64,000 nucleotides of DNA from Paenibacillus riograndensis SBR5 (GCF_000981585.1 NZ_LN831776.1:3641187-3705186), one strand, 5' to 3'. Shown: positions 24,955 through 34,479, counted from the stretch's first letter. Program-made: numbers and translations. Notes: generated by a model not told the origin, from the letters alone.

Positions 24955-26298
24955 ATGCGCACCATAAGAGGCAAGATGCTGCTGTCCTTTTTTTTGGCGC
25001 TAGTGGTTACCGTCGGAATCACTGTAGCTCTGTTCGTGCGCCTGATCGACGATATCCTGGTGAATCAAGTCAAGACACAGCTGCATGGGCAGGCGGAAAA
25101 GGCGGAGAAAATTTTGCAGGACAGCGACATCTCCAGGCTGAACAATACGGAATTCAAGTATGTGGTCAAGGGGATGATGCTGAATGCGGACTATTTAATA
25201 CTTGACGCAAACAATAAAATCATCGACGCAAACGAAGACCAAGGGGTGGGAACCACGCTCCATTATGCTCTCTCCGAACGGCAAGGGATAGCGGTATTGC
25301 ATGGCAAGAAGATACTGTATACCAAAGAGCGTCTGTCGGGACGGCCTTATTCTATCTTCATCTATGCTCCGCTCTCCTCGCTCAGAGCGCTCTATGGGTC
25401 TCTAATGAGAACGACGCTGCTGGCGATCGGGTTCAGCTTCTTCATGATCCTGGCGATCGGACTGCTGACCGTATCGCGCGTGGTCCGCCCATTGAACCGG
25501 TTGAAGGAAGCGGTAAGCCGCTATGAGCCTTACCGTTCGCAGGATGCTGTCTTTCCGGTGGATGACACCACCGAAATCGGCGAGTTGATAACAACCTTCC
25601 AGTCCATGTCAGAACGCATTCAGCAGCACCAGCGCAATCAGGTTGAGTTTCTGCAGAATGTCTCCCATGAGCTGAAGACGCCGCTTATGTCGATTCACGG
25701 CTTTGTGTTCGCTATTCAGGACCAGGTGGTTACGCAAGAGACGGGACTGGATGTTATTATGAACCAGTCACTGCGTTTGATTGATATGGTGGACAAGCTG
25801 CTGCAGCTTTCCAGGCTGGAGGCAGTCGATGAACATTGGCCCATTTCGGAAATTGATCTGCGCACAATGGCGGAAGAAGCGGCACTGCTGCTCATGCCGG
25901 CGGCGAACGCGCGGGGAGTTGCACTGAAGGTGGAGGGGGAGAGCCTGCTTACCGTTGCTGCCGGGGAGCAGTTGTTTCAGGTTCTGGTGAATTTGCTGCA
26001 AAATGCGGTAAGGCATACTTCCAGTCAAATCCGTGTGCAAATCGAAGCCGGTTACCCCGGTGCCGGCTGGGCAATACATATTGATGATGACGGCAATGGA
26101 TTAAGCGAAGCGGAGCGGGAAGCGGTATTTCAGCGGTTTTACACCGGACCCAACGGAGTTACAGGCCTCGGCCTGGCGATTTGCCGGCAGATTGCCGCGA
26201 ATTTGGATGGTGAATTAACCTATTCCAGCTCCCCGCTCGGCGGCGCCCGGTTCAGTTTTATTAAGTATGAAGGACGGTTAGCCGGTACGGGCGGATAG
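24955..26298 (+). CDS. Membrane sensor histidine kinase
   Basis: A 447-residue kinase. Two membrane segments (about 8-30 and 152-174) flank an extracytoplasmic sensor of about 120 residues. A HAMP domain follows (175-230), then the phospho-acceptor His238 in NVSHELKTPLMSI and the ATPase domain with N-box LLQNAVRH, G1 DDDGNGL, F-box region and G2 GLGLAICR. It starts directly after the regulator stop codon and has no ribosome binding site of its own, so it is translationally coupled. The sensor domain is Cache/CpxA-like in size. The ligand is unknown; no transporter adjoins. Confidence 0.9.
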   Translation: MRTIRGKMLLSFFLALVVTVGITVALFVRLIDDILVNQVKTQLHGQAEKAEKILQDSDISRLNNTEFKYVVKGMMLNADYLILDANNKIIDANEDQGVGTTLHYALSERQGIAVLHGKKILYTKERLSGRPYSIFIYAPLSSLRALYGSLMRTTLLAIGFSFFMILAIGLLTVSRVVRPLNRLKEAVSRYEPYRSQDAVFPVDDTTEIGELITTFQSMSERIQQHQRNQVEFLQNVSHELKTPLMSIHGFVFAIQDQVVTQETGLDVIMNQSLRLIDMVDKLLQLSRLEAVDEHWPISEIDLRTMAEEAALLLMPAANARGVALKVEGESLLTVAAGEQLFQVLVNLLQNAVRHTSSQIRVQIEAGYPGAGWAIHIDDDGNGLSEAEREAVFQRFYTGPNGVTGLGLAICRQIAANLDGELTYSSSPLGGARFSFIKYEGRLAGTGG

Positions 26299-26434
26299 AG
26301 ATGCTCCGAATTGGACTCGCAACCCCGTGATTTTTGCGTTAAAATGACAATGGATACGAAATCCCCGACTGCTTCGGGCAACGGGGTTGTTTCGCATGGG
26401 GAACAGCAATTATAGATATGGAGGACATGAAGCG

Positions 26435-27667
26435 ATGTTGGATTTTGATGTGATGCTTGAGAAATATGCGGACCTGGTTGTCCGGGTCGGAGTGAATGTG
26501 CAGCCGGGCCAAGTGCTGATGATTCATTCGCCGCTGGAGACGGCAGAGCTTACCCGCCTGATTGTAGGCAAAGCCTATGAAGCAGGAGCCAAATATGTGC
26601 TTGTGGATTGGGACGACGAAAAAGTTACAAGAATTCGGTATGAGAAGGCGGCGGACGATTCTTTTGGATATTACCCGCAGTGGCAGGCCGATATGCTGGA
26701 GGGCTTTGCCGAAGAAGGCGGGGCTATTTTACATATTAAGGTGCCAGATCCGGAACTGTTCCGGGGCATTGATTCCTCCAAGGTGTCCACTGCAGTAAAA
26801 GCTGCAGCCGTTGCCCGCAAAAAGTACCAGAACTACACCCGAAATAACAAAATCAGCTGGTCGCTGATCAAGGCGCCGACAAAAGCCTGGGCGGATAAGG
26901 TGTATGCCGGTCTTCCGGAGGAGGAGCGGGTAGCCGCGATGTGGGAAGCTGTATTCCAGATGAACCGTGTAGGCAGCGGGGACCCTGTAGCCGCCTGGCG
27001 CGAACATATTGCCGACCTCAAGAAATCCCAAGACCGGATGAATGCCAAACGCTACAAAAGTCTGCACTACCGCGCTCCGGGAACCGATCTGCATGTGGAG
27101 CTTCCGGAAGGGCATCTCTGGCGCGGAGGCGGCGGCGAGAATGCAAGCGGAGTGTATTTTGTAGCCAACATGCCGACCGAAGAAGTCTATACGATGCCGC
27201 ACCGCAAGGGAGTTAATGGTACCGTCAGCAGCACACTTCCGCTTAATTTGAACGGACGGCTGGTGGATGGCATTACAATTACGTTTACGGATGGCAAAGT
27301 CACGGCTTATGATGCTGAATCCGGGCGCGAGCATCTGACTTCGCTGCTGGAAACGGATGAAGGAGCTTCTTATCTGGGTGAAGTGGCGCTGGTGCCGCAT
27401 GATTCTCCTATTTCACGTCTGAATACAGTTTTTTACAACACCGGAATCGACGAAAATGCTTCCTGCCACTTTGCGCTCGGCAGCGCATATCCTTCAAACA
27501 TTGAAGGCGGAACCTCACTCAGCAGCGAAGAGCTGCTGGAACGGGGAGCCAATGTAAGCCTCACGCATGTTGACTTTATGGTTGGTTCCGCTGAACTCGA
27601 TATCGACGGCGAATTGGCCGATGGCACGGTCGAGCCGGTCTTCCGCAAAGGGAACTGGGTGCTGTAG
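26435..27667 (+). CDS. ampS: M29-family metallo-aminopeptidase (AmpS/PepS)
   Basis: A 410-residue enzyme of the thermophilic aminopeptidase family M29. ATG 26435 follows GGAGG by 9 bp. Metal-binding and catalytic segments are visible: MPTEEVYTMPHR (Glu, His), GEVALVPHDSPIS (Glu, His), NASCHFALG (His) and THVDFMVGS (His and Asp). These fit the Glu/Glu/His/His/Asp set of dinuclear M29 sites. It is a cytoplasmic peptidase releasing N-terminal residues. It ends with its own terminator. Confidence 0.9.
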   Translation: MLDFDVMLEKYADLVVRVGVNVQPGQVLMIHSPLETAELTRLIVGKAYEAGAKYVLVDWDDEKVTRIRYEKAADDSFGYYPQWQADMLEGFAEEGGAILHIKVPDPELFRGIDSSKVSTAVKAAAVARKKYQNYTRNNKISWSLIKAPTKAWADKVYAGLPEEERVAAMWEAVFQMNRVGSGDPVAAWREHIADLKKSQDRMNAKRYKSLHYRAPGTDLHVELPEGHLWRGGGGENASGVYFVANMPTEEVYTMPHRKGVNGTVSSTLPLNLNGRLVDGITITFTDGKVTAYDAESGREHLTSLLETDEGASYLGEVALVPHDSPISRLNTVFYNTGIDENASCHFALGSAYPSNIEGGTSLSSEELLERGANVSLTHVDFMVGSAELDIDGELADGTVEPVFRKGNWVL

Positions 27668-27714
27668 GACAAATGTAATATTTCTTTTTGTGCACGGTAT
27701 GTGCACGGGCCGGG

Positions 27715-27755
27715 GCTGCAAGCTCACCTGAGGGTGGGCTTTGCAGCTATTTTTT
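27715..27755 (+). terminator. Intrinsic terminator of the M29 gene
   Basis: GCTGCAAGCTCACC pairs with GGTGGGCTTTGCAGC, with one bulge, followed by TATTTTTT. Confidence 0.85.
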
Positions 27756-27847
27756 ATGATAAGATTTTATAAGATTTAGAGGAAGCGAAGCTTACCCCTA
27801 ATTTAATTGTATAGGAAATTATACAGTGTAAAAAATGCGGATATCTT

Positions 27848-28128
27848 GGAAGCCTCACAGGATATAAGTGATGCAGGAGGATAGGGCTCCATCCGCGGAC
27901 TGCAGCGGACAGAGGGGATCTTATTTTGCCAAAAATCTTGTTTTTTCAGCGGTTACGGACCGAGGAGACGTTATAACGTTCAATTGAGCCTGGAATCAAG
28001 GGGAAAGGGAGAAATAGAGGCATCTCAGTCCGTTAGTCCTGCGGAATAGCCGAATCTTCTATCCATAACGGCTCTCCTGTCCGTAATGGCTACGGATCAA
28101 TCGTGAAGGAATAGGGCGATCCGTTTTT
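27848..28128. repeat. Dispersed intergenic repeat A, copy 2
   Basis: A 281-bp sequence colinear with 14928-15138, with an extra 70 or so bp between TTTTTTCAG and CATCTC. It is noncoding. It lies in a 900-bp gap (27668-28575) that holds only this repeat, the palindromic cluster 28150-28333 and a weak ACGGCT/AGCCGT hairpin near 28390-28430. Confidence 0.85.
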
Positions 28129-28149
28129 ACCGGCTTCTTCGCAGGTGCT

Positions 28150-28333
28150 AGTTGGAAAAAGGGAACTTATTTTTCCGAAAATTAAGAAATTCTGAGATTG
28201 AAGTGGAAAAAGTAAAACTAATTGGGCCACATTTCTGGTTCAATGGCGAAATCGGCTGAATTAGTGTCCCTTTTTCCACTTCATCTGCCCGAGGATAGGG
28301 TACTCCGGCAAATTAGTGACCCTTTTTCCACTT
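28150..28333. repeat. Palindromic repeat cluster (four related arms)
   Basis: Arms at 28201-28223 (AAGTGGAAAAAG plus ACTAATT) and 28259-28281 (AATTAGT plus CTTTTTCCACTT) form an inverted pair. A second reverse arm lies at 28311-28333 and a degenerate forward arm at 28150-28169. There is no coding frame. It looks like an intergenic REP-type cluster. Confidence 0.75.
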
Positions 28334-28575
28334 AAAGAAGTTGCTGTAGGATTCACGGGGAATCGTTCTCCAGGTAACGCTAGAACCATGACGGCTACAC
28401 TGTCCCGTGGAGGACCGCACAGCCGTTTTTGTTCTAATTTAAGGAGGATAGAGGAAAGGGCAACATCAGCGGGATCCTAACCATGCTTTTATGCGAGGTG
28501 AAAATTTAATTTGCCAAAACGGTTTGGCCCGGTTCCCCGTCTTTAACATATACAGAGAAGCAAGGAGGGGAATGA

Positions 28576-29112
28576 ATGGTCAGTCCCAACGCTGAAATGA
28601 AAAAGCTCACGGGTGCTGTACCGCGGGAGGATAACGCCTTTTATGATGCGGTAATGGAGCACAGCGATCAGCTGTACCACATCGCCTACAGTTATTTGCG
28701 GAACCGGAGTGATGCGCTGGAGGCGGTGCAGGAGGCAACCTGCCGGGCCTGGATCAAGCGGGCTACGCTGAAGGACCCGCAGGCGTTCAAACCGTGGATA
28801 ATCCGGATTCTGATCTATGTCTGCATCGACGAGCAAAGAAGGCGGAAAAGATCTGTCCCGACACCCGAAGCAGCAATGCGGGAACCCGTCATGCAGGACA
28901 GCAGCAGCAAGCTGGAAATGCTGTGGGCTGTGGAGCAGGTGAAGCCGAAATACCGTCATGTGCTGCTGCTGAAGTACTACAACGATATGACCCTGACAGA
29001 AATCGCAGACTTGCTCGGGAAGCCGGAAGGAACAATCAAAACCTGGCAGCATAAAGGACTGAAGCAGCTTAGAACGATTATGAAGAACCGGGGTGAATGG
29101 AATGATCAGTAG
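28576..29112 (+). CDS. ECF-type RNA polymerase sigma factor
   Basis: A 178-residue sigma factor. Region 2 includes YHIAYSYLRNRSDALEAVQEATCRAWIKR (about 34-62), and region 4 carries the helix-turn-helix LLLKYYNDMTLTEIADLLGKPEGTIKTWQHKGLKQLR (about 131-167). It starts after AGGAGGGG. Its stop overlaps the start of the DUF4179-type anti-sigma gene, so the pair forms a sigma/anti-sigma operon, usually autoregulated and responsive to envelope stress. I see no self-like promoter that I can define. Confidence 0.9.
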   Translation: MVSPNAEMKKLTGAVPREDNAFYDAVMEHSDQLYHIAYSYLRNRSDALEAVQEATCRAWIKRATLKDPQAFKPWIIRILIYVCIDEQRRRKRSVPTPEAAMREPVMQDSSSKLEMLWAVEQVKPKYRHVLLLKYYNDMTLTEIADLLGKPEGTIKTWQHKGLKQLRTIMKNRGEWNDQ

Positions 29113-30238
29113 CAGCGAAGAGCAAGCTTTGCTGGCCGATGCCGTGTATATGCAGGGAGAGCCGGATAAGGATGTTGGTAGTGCCGCCTTAAGATCGGCA
29201 GTCCAGACGGGAATGGAACGGGGGCAGCAGCGAATGAAAAACCGTGTATTCTCCAGAGGCATGGGCTTCAGTGTCATGGCAGCCGTGGCTGCCGCAGCCG
29301 TACTTTTTATCCTTCCTTATTTGCATTCTGCTCCGCAGCCTGTAAGCACCCGCCAGTCAGTGGACTGGGGTGAGCTCGAAGTGTTCAAAGGGAACGCCGT
29401 ATCCAGTCTGGATCAGCCTACGCTGGATTCGGCAATTCAAAACGGGTATATTCAGATGGTGAATCAAAAAGCAGAAGCTGAAGGATATTCGATTACATTA
29501 AATGCCATTACGGCAGACGAAAATAAGATCATGTACTTATACACGGCAGCTACCGATGACAAGCAGGAGATTTACAGCATTAACAGTGCAAAGCTGAAAG
29601 ACAGTGCCACGGACCGTTATCTGAACGCAACGGGACAGGTAGGCGGCAATGTGACGGTCCCGGAACCGGAGAAAAACCATGTATTTTACGGGCGCGGCGT
29701 TGTGGAGCTGGATCGTACGGAACCTTTTCCGCAGCAGCTGGAGGCAGAATTCAGAATCGCTTCAGTGAATCCTGGTAAGCTGGCCGACCGGAGAACAGGG
29801 ACAATCATGGCAGACATGCATTACTCTCCGGTTTTGAAGGTCCGCTTTGCGCTTGATCCCAAATTTCAGGAATACAAGACTCAGATCGTGAAGCCCAACC
29901 TGCCATTCACTTTGAACGGGCATGAGGTGGTGCTAAGTCAGGTGGAAATGTCTCCGCTCCTTATACGGGCAAGAGTAGCCTTAAAGAATCCGGCAGAGAA
30001 CGGTTGGGAAACCAGGGAAGACATCTTTGAGAATACTCTTTTTCAGGGAATAACATCGAAGGTTCAGAGGGAATCCGTACAGCTCAGTCCGGTTTCAGGG
30101 AATGGTACGGAGGACGGTTTTGAATATTCGTTCGCCAGCAATTGGCTCAATAACCCGGAGTCGCTTGTGCTGAAGATCAAAGAGCGTAACTCCTTTGACA
30201 AAGCGGATATTCAGCTTGAAATTTACAATAAAAAGTAA
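29102..30238 (+). CDS. Membrane anti-sigma factor with DUF4179-type extracellular domain
   Basis: A 378-residue single-pass membrane protein. The N-terminal ~50 residues are cytoplasmic, then one membrane segment (GFSVMAAVAAAAVLFILPYL, about 58-77). A large extracellular region follows, including the ITLNAITADENKIMYLY-type strand pattern of DUF4179 proteins. These proteins are encoded after ECF sigma genes and hold them inactive. ATG 29102 overlaps the sigma gene by 11 bp; a GTG three codons upstream is possible. A terminator follows. Confidence 0.85.
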   Translation: MISSSEEQALLADAVYMQGEPDKDVGSAALRSAVQTGMERGQQRMKNRVFSRGMGFSVMAAVAAAAVLFILPYLHSAPQPVSTRQSVDWGELEVFKGNAVSSLDQPTLDSAIQNGYIQMVNQKAEAEGYSITLNAITADENKIMYLYTAATDDKQEIYSINSAKLKDSATDRYLNATGQVGGNVTVPEPEKNHVFYGRGVVELDRTEPFPQQLEAEFRIASVNPGKLADRRTGTIMADMHYSPVLKVRFALDPKFQEYKTQIVKPNLPFTLNGHEVVLSQVEMSPLLIRARVALKNPAENGWETREDIFENTLFQGITSKVQRESVQLSPVSGNGTEDGFEYSFASNWLNNPESLVLKIKERNSFDKADIQLEIYNKK

Positions 30239-30280
30239 GGGCTGCGGGCAGCCGCTCGTTCCAGCCCAGGTTAATGTTCT

Positions 30281-30312
30281 GCCGCCAGAAATGGCGGCTA
30301 TTATTTTATTTT
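30281..30312 (+). terminator. Intrinsic terminator of the sigma/anti-sigma operon
   Basis: A perfect 7-bp stem GCCGCCA/TGGCGGC with a GAAA tetraloop and a TATTATTTTATTTT tail. It overlaps the end of the convergent GNAT gene. Confidence 0.85.
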
Positions 30313-30855
30313 CGCATTGTTAAACCGGAACGACAGCTTATATCCATCGAAGGTATCGCCGGCTTTTTCCTCATAGATTCCGTTTGTATAATCAGAAACG
30401 GTTTTGCGCCAGAATTTCTGGCCGATAACATTTTTGGCTGCGGGATTGGTGAACAGCTCCCAGACGCCTGCAAAACGTCCGAAGACCTGAAGTGCGGCCT
30501 GCTGCGCATAACCTTGGCCTCTATAAGGCTGCAGCACAAAGAAATCATTCATAAAATAATCTACTCCTTTGGCACAGTGGGGCGGCGTAGCCACCAGGGC
30601 GAAGCCCGCAGGACGACCGTCAGCCCGGATCAGAAACGGATATAGGCAGCCCGGCTTCTCCCACCATATGTTCTGTACATCATATTGTTCAGCCAGCGTC
30701 CGCACCTCAGGGCTGTCCTCAAAAATGCCATGCTCATTAAGCACAGGCCCGTCGGTAAGCCCGTAATGCCCGGACAAATCATGCAGGTATAACGGATACA
30801 TATTCTTGATGATATACGCATCTTTCAGTGTGGTGAGGGTTGTTTCAATGTTCAT
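30301..30855 (-). CDS. GNAT-family N-acetyltransferase
   Basis: A 184-residue acetyltransferase. Motif A, which binds acetyl-CoA, is QPYRGQGYAQQAA near residues 109-121, preceded by the strand VDYFMNDFFVL. The N-terminal half varies within the family, so the substrate cannot be read. The ribosome binding site is weak (GGAATGAG). It converges on the anti-sigma gene and shares its terminator region. Confidence 0.85.
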   Translation of the reverse strand: MNIETTLTTLKDAYIIKNMYPLYLHDLSGHYGLTDGPVLNEHGIFEDSPEVRTLAEQYDVQNIWWEKPGCLYPFLIRADGRPAGFALVATPPHCAKGVDYFMNDFFVLQPYRGQGYAQQAALQVFGRFAGVWELFTNPAAKNVIGQKFWRKTVSDYTNGIYEEKAGDTFDGYKLSFRFNNAKIK

Positions 30856-31000
30856 CTCATTCCAACTTTCTATTTATGTCTATTATATATATTTCAACTT
30901 TATAGCTGCGTGTATTGCTGCACAATAGTGAATTCCAGTATAAAAAGAGTTTGGTTTATCGTTGATAACGTGTGTCCAGAAAAAAATTTTGACGGCCTAC

Positions 31001-31029
31001 TTGAAATCGCTAACAACAAGTCATATAAT
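31001..31029 (+). promoter_or_regulatory. SigA-type promoter of the GH94 sugar operon
   Basis: TTGAAA (31001-31006), a 17-bp spacer and TATAAT (31024-31029). The predicted start near 31036 falls inside the first operator. The leader to the binding-protein ATG is about 255 nt. Confidence 0.75.
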
Positions 31030-31034
31030 AGGGC

Positions 31035-31052
31035 TATCGAAACGATTCGATA
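31035..31052. promoter_or_regulatory. LacI-type operator O1
   Basis: TATCGAAACGATTCGATA, a near-perfect palindrome (two central positions differ), covering the predicted transcription start. Confidence 0.7.
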
Positions 31053-31215
31053 ACAGATTTCACGAACAACCGATTATTTTTAGAAAAGTTATTCCTTTTC
31101 GAGGAAAATTGTAGAAAAAGTGGTTTCAGGTCTCCTAATCTGGGTAATTAAAGACTGTAGGCTCTGTATTCCATCCATAATTTCACAGCTGAACTCGAAT
31201 TTTTTTTCGAAATTA

Positions 31216-31231
31216 ATCGAAACGTTTCGAT
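31216..31231. promoter_or_regulatory. LacI-type operator O2
   Basis: ATCGAAACGTTTCGAT, a perfect 16-bp palindrome with the central CG expected for LacI-family repressors, 60 bp before the binding-protein start. Confidence 0.75.
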
Positions 31232-31291
31232 GTAAGGGCTTAATTCATAGTTTTTGCAATTACGCACACACTAAAACAGGGGTGAAAGAGA

Positions 31292-32536
31292 ATGAAGAAA
31301 AAAACAGGTTTAGTGATTACTTCAGCATTATTGGGATTCTCGTTGGTTGCAGCAGGCTGCGGTAGCTCCAAGAATGAATCCGCATCAAGCGACAACAAAA
31401 CATTGAAGGTGTGGTTCATGGGTACTGCGGACACCGTGACACCGATTGCCAAGATGTATGAAGAAAAAAATCCCGGCATCAAAGTGGAAGTACAAGCTAT
31501 CCCTTGGGATAATGCACATGACAAACTGCTGACCGCCGTAGCTTCCAAGAACGGTCCGGACGTAGTTCAAATGGGGACAACCTGGATTCCTGAATTTGCA
31601 GCTGCCGGTGCGCTGAAGGATATGGCACCTTATATCGAAAAATACCCAAGCATGAAAGCGGAAAACTTCTTCGACGGAGCAGTTCAAACGACCAAATATC
31701 AAGACAAGACAGTAGCTATTCCTTTCTATGTTGAAACCCGGGCAATGTTCTACCGCACGGACCTGCTGGGTGAGGTTGGCTATCCTGAAGGTCCCAAGAC
31801 TTGGGATGAACTGAAGGATGCGAGCAAGAAGCTGGTAGCCAAAGGCGGAGCCGGACATTATGCACTTCCAATCGAAGCGAAGGATTCGATCTATACCGCA
31901 ATCTTTGCCTGGCAGAACGGAAGCGAGCTGATTGACAGCAACCGTAAGCCGCAGTTCAATCAGCCGGCCTATGTGGAAACTATTAATTTTCTGAAGAGCT
32001 TCTATGATGAAGGCCTGTCCCCTAAAGGCACTGATCTGGATACCGTTGCCGCATTTAAGGATGGCACCATGGGAATGTTCATCAGCGGTCCTTGGATGAT
32101 TCAGACCGTGAAGGAAAAAGCGCCGGAGATTGACGGCAAATGGGCTGTAACCACATTGCCTGCGAAGAAAACCAACACCTCCTCCATTGGCGGTGCGGAC
32201 CTGTCCATCTTCAACTACAGTAAGAATCCGGATGAAGCCGCGAAGTTCATTGCCTTCATGGCTGAACAGGATGCACAGCTGAAATTCTATGAAACCTCCA
32301 ACTCCATGCCTGCACTTAAGGCTGCTTGGGAGAATGATGCTCTGAAGGACCCGATGATCCAAGCCTTCGGCAAACAGCTTGAGAACAGCCGTCCTGCTCC
32401 AATGGTCACCGAATATGAAGAAATTGCAAAAGCGGCTATGGCCTCTTTCGAACAGATTACGGTGGGCGGTGCGGATACACAAACCGAACTCGACAAGTTG
32501 AACGCCAAAGCTAATGAACTGCTCGGCAACAAGTAA
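31292..32536 (+). CDS. Sugar ABC transporter substrate-binding lipoprotein (family 1)
   Basis: A 414-residue lipoprotein; the lipobox VAAGC puts the anchored Cys at residue 23. The mature part is a two-lobe CUT1 sugar-binding protein: LKVWFMGTADTVTPIAKMYEEKNPGIKV, DVVQMGTTWIPEFAAAGAL and PFYVETRAMFYRTDLL are typical. It delivers an oligosaccharide to the two permeases downstream. The gene order with GH3 and GH94 enzymes points to beta-1,2-gluco-oligosaccharides as ligand; that is inference from the locus. A hairpin after the stop may keep its mRNA level above that of the permeases. Confidence 0.9.
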   Translation: MKKKTGLVITSALLGFSLVAAGCGSSKNESASSDNKTLKVWFMGTADTVTPIAKMYEEKNPGIKVEVQAIPWDNAHDKLLTAVASKNGPDVVQMGTTWIPEFAAAGALKDMAPYIEKYPSMKAENFFDGAVQTTKYQDKTVAIPFYVETRAMFYRTDLLGEVGYPEGPKTWDELKDASKKLVAKGGAGHYALPIEAKDSIYTAIFAWQNGSELIDSNRKPQFNQPAYVETINFLKSFYDEGLSPKGTDLDTVAAFKDGTMGMFISGPWMIQTVKEKAPEIDGKWAVTTLPAKKTNTSSIGGADLSIFNYSKNPDEAAKFIAFMAEQDAQLKFYETSNSMPALKAAWENDALKDPMIQAFGKQLENSRPAPMVTEYEEIAKAAMASFEQITVGGADTQTELDKLNAKANELLGNK

Positions 32537-32574
32537 GAAGTAAGTGACTGTACAGCATTAACCTTGCCAGACAT

Positions 32575-32609
32575 ACTGCCGGAATCTCCCGAGAAGAGGT
32601 CCCGGCAGT
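32575..32609 (+). other. Intercistronic hairpin between binding protein and permease
   Basis: ACTGCCGG pairs with CCGGCAGT. It lacks a T-run, so mRNA stabilisation or partial attenuation is likelier than full termination. Confidence 0.55.
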
Positions 32610-32668
32610 GTGTGCGTTCATTCTTATCCAGCGAAGAAGTGCAAGAAAGCGAAGGGATGTGAGCAATT

Positions 32669-33568
32669 GTGAGTTCATTTGTGAAGCAGTGGCACAAAAA
32701 TAAATACCCGTATATGTTTATCGCACCTGCCGTAATCCTGCTGACCCTATTTTCCATTATTCCGATTATTATCGCGCTGTTCATCAGCTTTACCGATATG
32801 GATTTGGTCGGGCTTGCGGATTATTCGAATATTAGCAGTGCGGGTTTTGCGAATTATATCAATATTTTCAAAGACCCGGTCTTCTTGAAGTCTATGTACA
32901 ACACGATGATTTATGTAGTGATCGGGGTACCGCTCGTGGTGGTCGCCTCCATGGGAGTCGCCCTGCTGCTCAATTACGGAACGGGCTGGCTGTTCAAAAG
33001 CTTCCGTGTCATCTACTATATGCCGTCCATCACCAACATTGTGGCCGTAGCCGTGGTGTGGGGTTACTTGTATAACGGCAGCTATGGTCTTTTCAACTAC
33101 ATTCTGTCTATATTTGGACTTCCGGCGCAGCAATGGCTCCAGGACCCGACCCTGGCGAAATTATCGCTGATCCTGCTGGCTTTCTGGAAATCCATCGGGC
33201 TTAATATGATTATTTTTCTGGCGGCACTGCAGGGCATTCCCCGCTCTTATTATGAAGCGGCTGAGATTGACGGGGCGACCGGCTGGAAGAAGCTGCGCTT
33301 CATCACGGTTCCTTTGCTGGGATTTGCTACTTTCTTTGTGACCATTACGACCTTGATTGGCTGGATTCAGTTCTTCGAAGAACCGCTGGTGATGACCAAG
33401 GGCGGACCGCTCAATGCAACGATGTCGATGGCGCTCTTCATTTACAACAATGGCTTCCAGCTCAGCAAGTTTGGTTATGCGGCTGCCGGCTCGTTTGTGC
33501 TGTTCATCATCATCATTATTGTTACGCTCATTCAATTCGCGGTCAAAAAGAAAGAAGTGGAATATTAA
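32669..33568 (+). CDS. Sugar ABC transporter permease (MalF type)
   Basis: A 299-residue CUT1 permease with six membrane segments. The EAA loop reads YYEAAEIDGATGWKKLRFITVPLL (about residues 192-215). It starts at GTG 32669 after AAGGGATG. It pairs with the permease at 33612 to form the channel for the oligosaccharide caught by the lipoprotein. No ATPase gene is in the locus, which is usual for CUT1 systems served by a shared MsmX/MsmK ATPase. Confidence 0.9.
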   Translation: MSSFVKQWHKNKYPYMFIAPAVILLTLFSIIPIIIALFISFTDMDLVGLADYSNISSAGFANYINIFKDPVFLKSMYNTMIYVVIGVPLVVVASMGVALLLNYGTGWLFKSFRVIYYMPSITNIVAVAVVWGYLYNGSYGLFNYILSIFGLPAQQWLQDPTLAKLSLILLAFWKSIGLNMIIFLAALQGIPRSYYEAAEIDGATGWKKLRFITVPLLGFATFFVTITTLIGWIQFFEEPLVMTKGGPLNATMSMALFIYNNGFQLSKFGYAAAGSFVLFIIIIIVTLIQFAVKKKEVEY

Positions 33569-33611
33569 GCATCAGCTTGCGGGCTGCCAGCTTAAGAAGG
33601 AGGGAACAGGC

Positions 33612-34436
33612 ATGGCATTAAGAACGAAACATATCGAAAAGGGCCTGATGATCGCGCTGCTCATTATCGGAGGACTGCTGATGATGGTGCCGTTCATCTG
33701 GATGATCGGCTCGTCCTTTAAACCTGAGAATGAATTTACTGTAATTCCGCCAACACTTTTTCCGAGCCACCCGACATTCTCCAACTACCGGGATTTGTTC
33801 GTGAAAATGGACTTTGTGATCTATTTGAAAAATACACTGATTATCGTGCTCTGCTCCTTTGTAGGGCTGTTTCTGAATGCGATGGCCGGTTATGCTTTTG
33901 CTAAATTTGATTTTCCCGGTAAAAACAAGTTTTTCTATATTATTCTGGCGACGATGATGATCCCTGGACAGGTGACGATGATTCCAACCTATCTGATCAT
34001 TAACCAGCTGCATTTGGTGAATACGATGGCGGGGATTGTATTGCCTGGTCTGGTGGGGGCGTTCGCAATTTTCCTGTTCCGGCAGTTCATGACGACGATT
34101 CCTATCGATTTATTGGAGGCGGCAAGACTGGACGGGGCGGGCGAGCTGCGGATTTTCTTCCAGCTGATGGTGCCGATCGTGAAGCCGGTTTTTGCCGTAC
34201 AGGGTATCCTGACCTTTATTGGGGCGTGGAACAGCTTCCTCTGGCCGTTGATTATTGCCAATGATGAGAGACTGTATACCTTATCCGTAGGGCTGTCGCT
34301 GCTCAAAGGCCAATACGGAACCGAGTTCGGACTGCAGATGGCCGGAGCCGCGTTCATGGTCGTGCCGATTATTATTATATTTATCTTCTTCCAAAAGCAT
34401 ATCATAGAAGGATATACCATCTCCGGCATAAAATAA
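33612..34436 (+). CDS. Sugar ABC transporter permease (MalG type)
   Basis: A 274-residue CUT1 permease with six membrane segments. It has PFIWMIGSSFKPENE in the first periplasmic loop and the EAA motif LLEAARLDGAGELRIFFQLMVP (about residues 171-192). I chose ATG 33612, preceded by AAGGAGGG; a longer in-frame reading overlaps the upstream gene and has no ribosome binding site. It is the second half of the oligosaccharide channel. Confidence 0.9.
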   Translation: MALRTKHIEKGLMIALLIIGGLLMMVPFIWMIGSSFKPENEFTVIPPTLFPSHPTFSNYRDLFVKMDFVIYLKNTLIIVLCSFVGLFLNAMAGYAFAKFDFPGKNKFFYIILATMMIPGQVTMIPTYLIINQLHLVNTMAGIVLPGLVGAFAIFLFRQFMTTIPIDLLEAARLDGAGELRIFFQLMVPIVKPVFAVQGILTFIGAWNSFLWPLIIANDERLYTLSVGLSLLKGQYGTEFGLQMAGAAFMVVPIIIIFIFFQKHIIEGYTISGIK

Positions 34437-34479
34437 TATAGAGAAGCATATTTGCATGTCTCGGGAAGGATTGAATGAA

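Noticed and set aside
26729..27400. A 223-codon minus-strand frame
   Set aside because: It is antisense to the M29 aminopeptidase, with no ribosome binding site and shadow-like composition.
31120..31365. An 81-codon plus-strand frame
   Set aside because: It overlaps the operator region and the start of the binding-protein gene in another frame.
31385..32482. A 365-codon minus-strand frame
   Set aside because: It is antisense to the sugar-binding lipoprotein, with no domain pattern.
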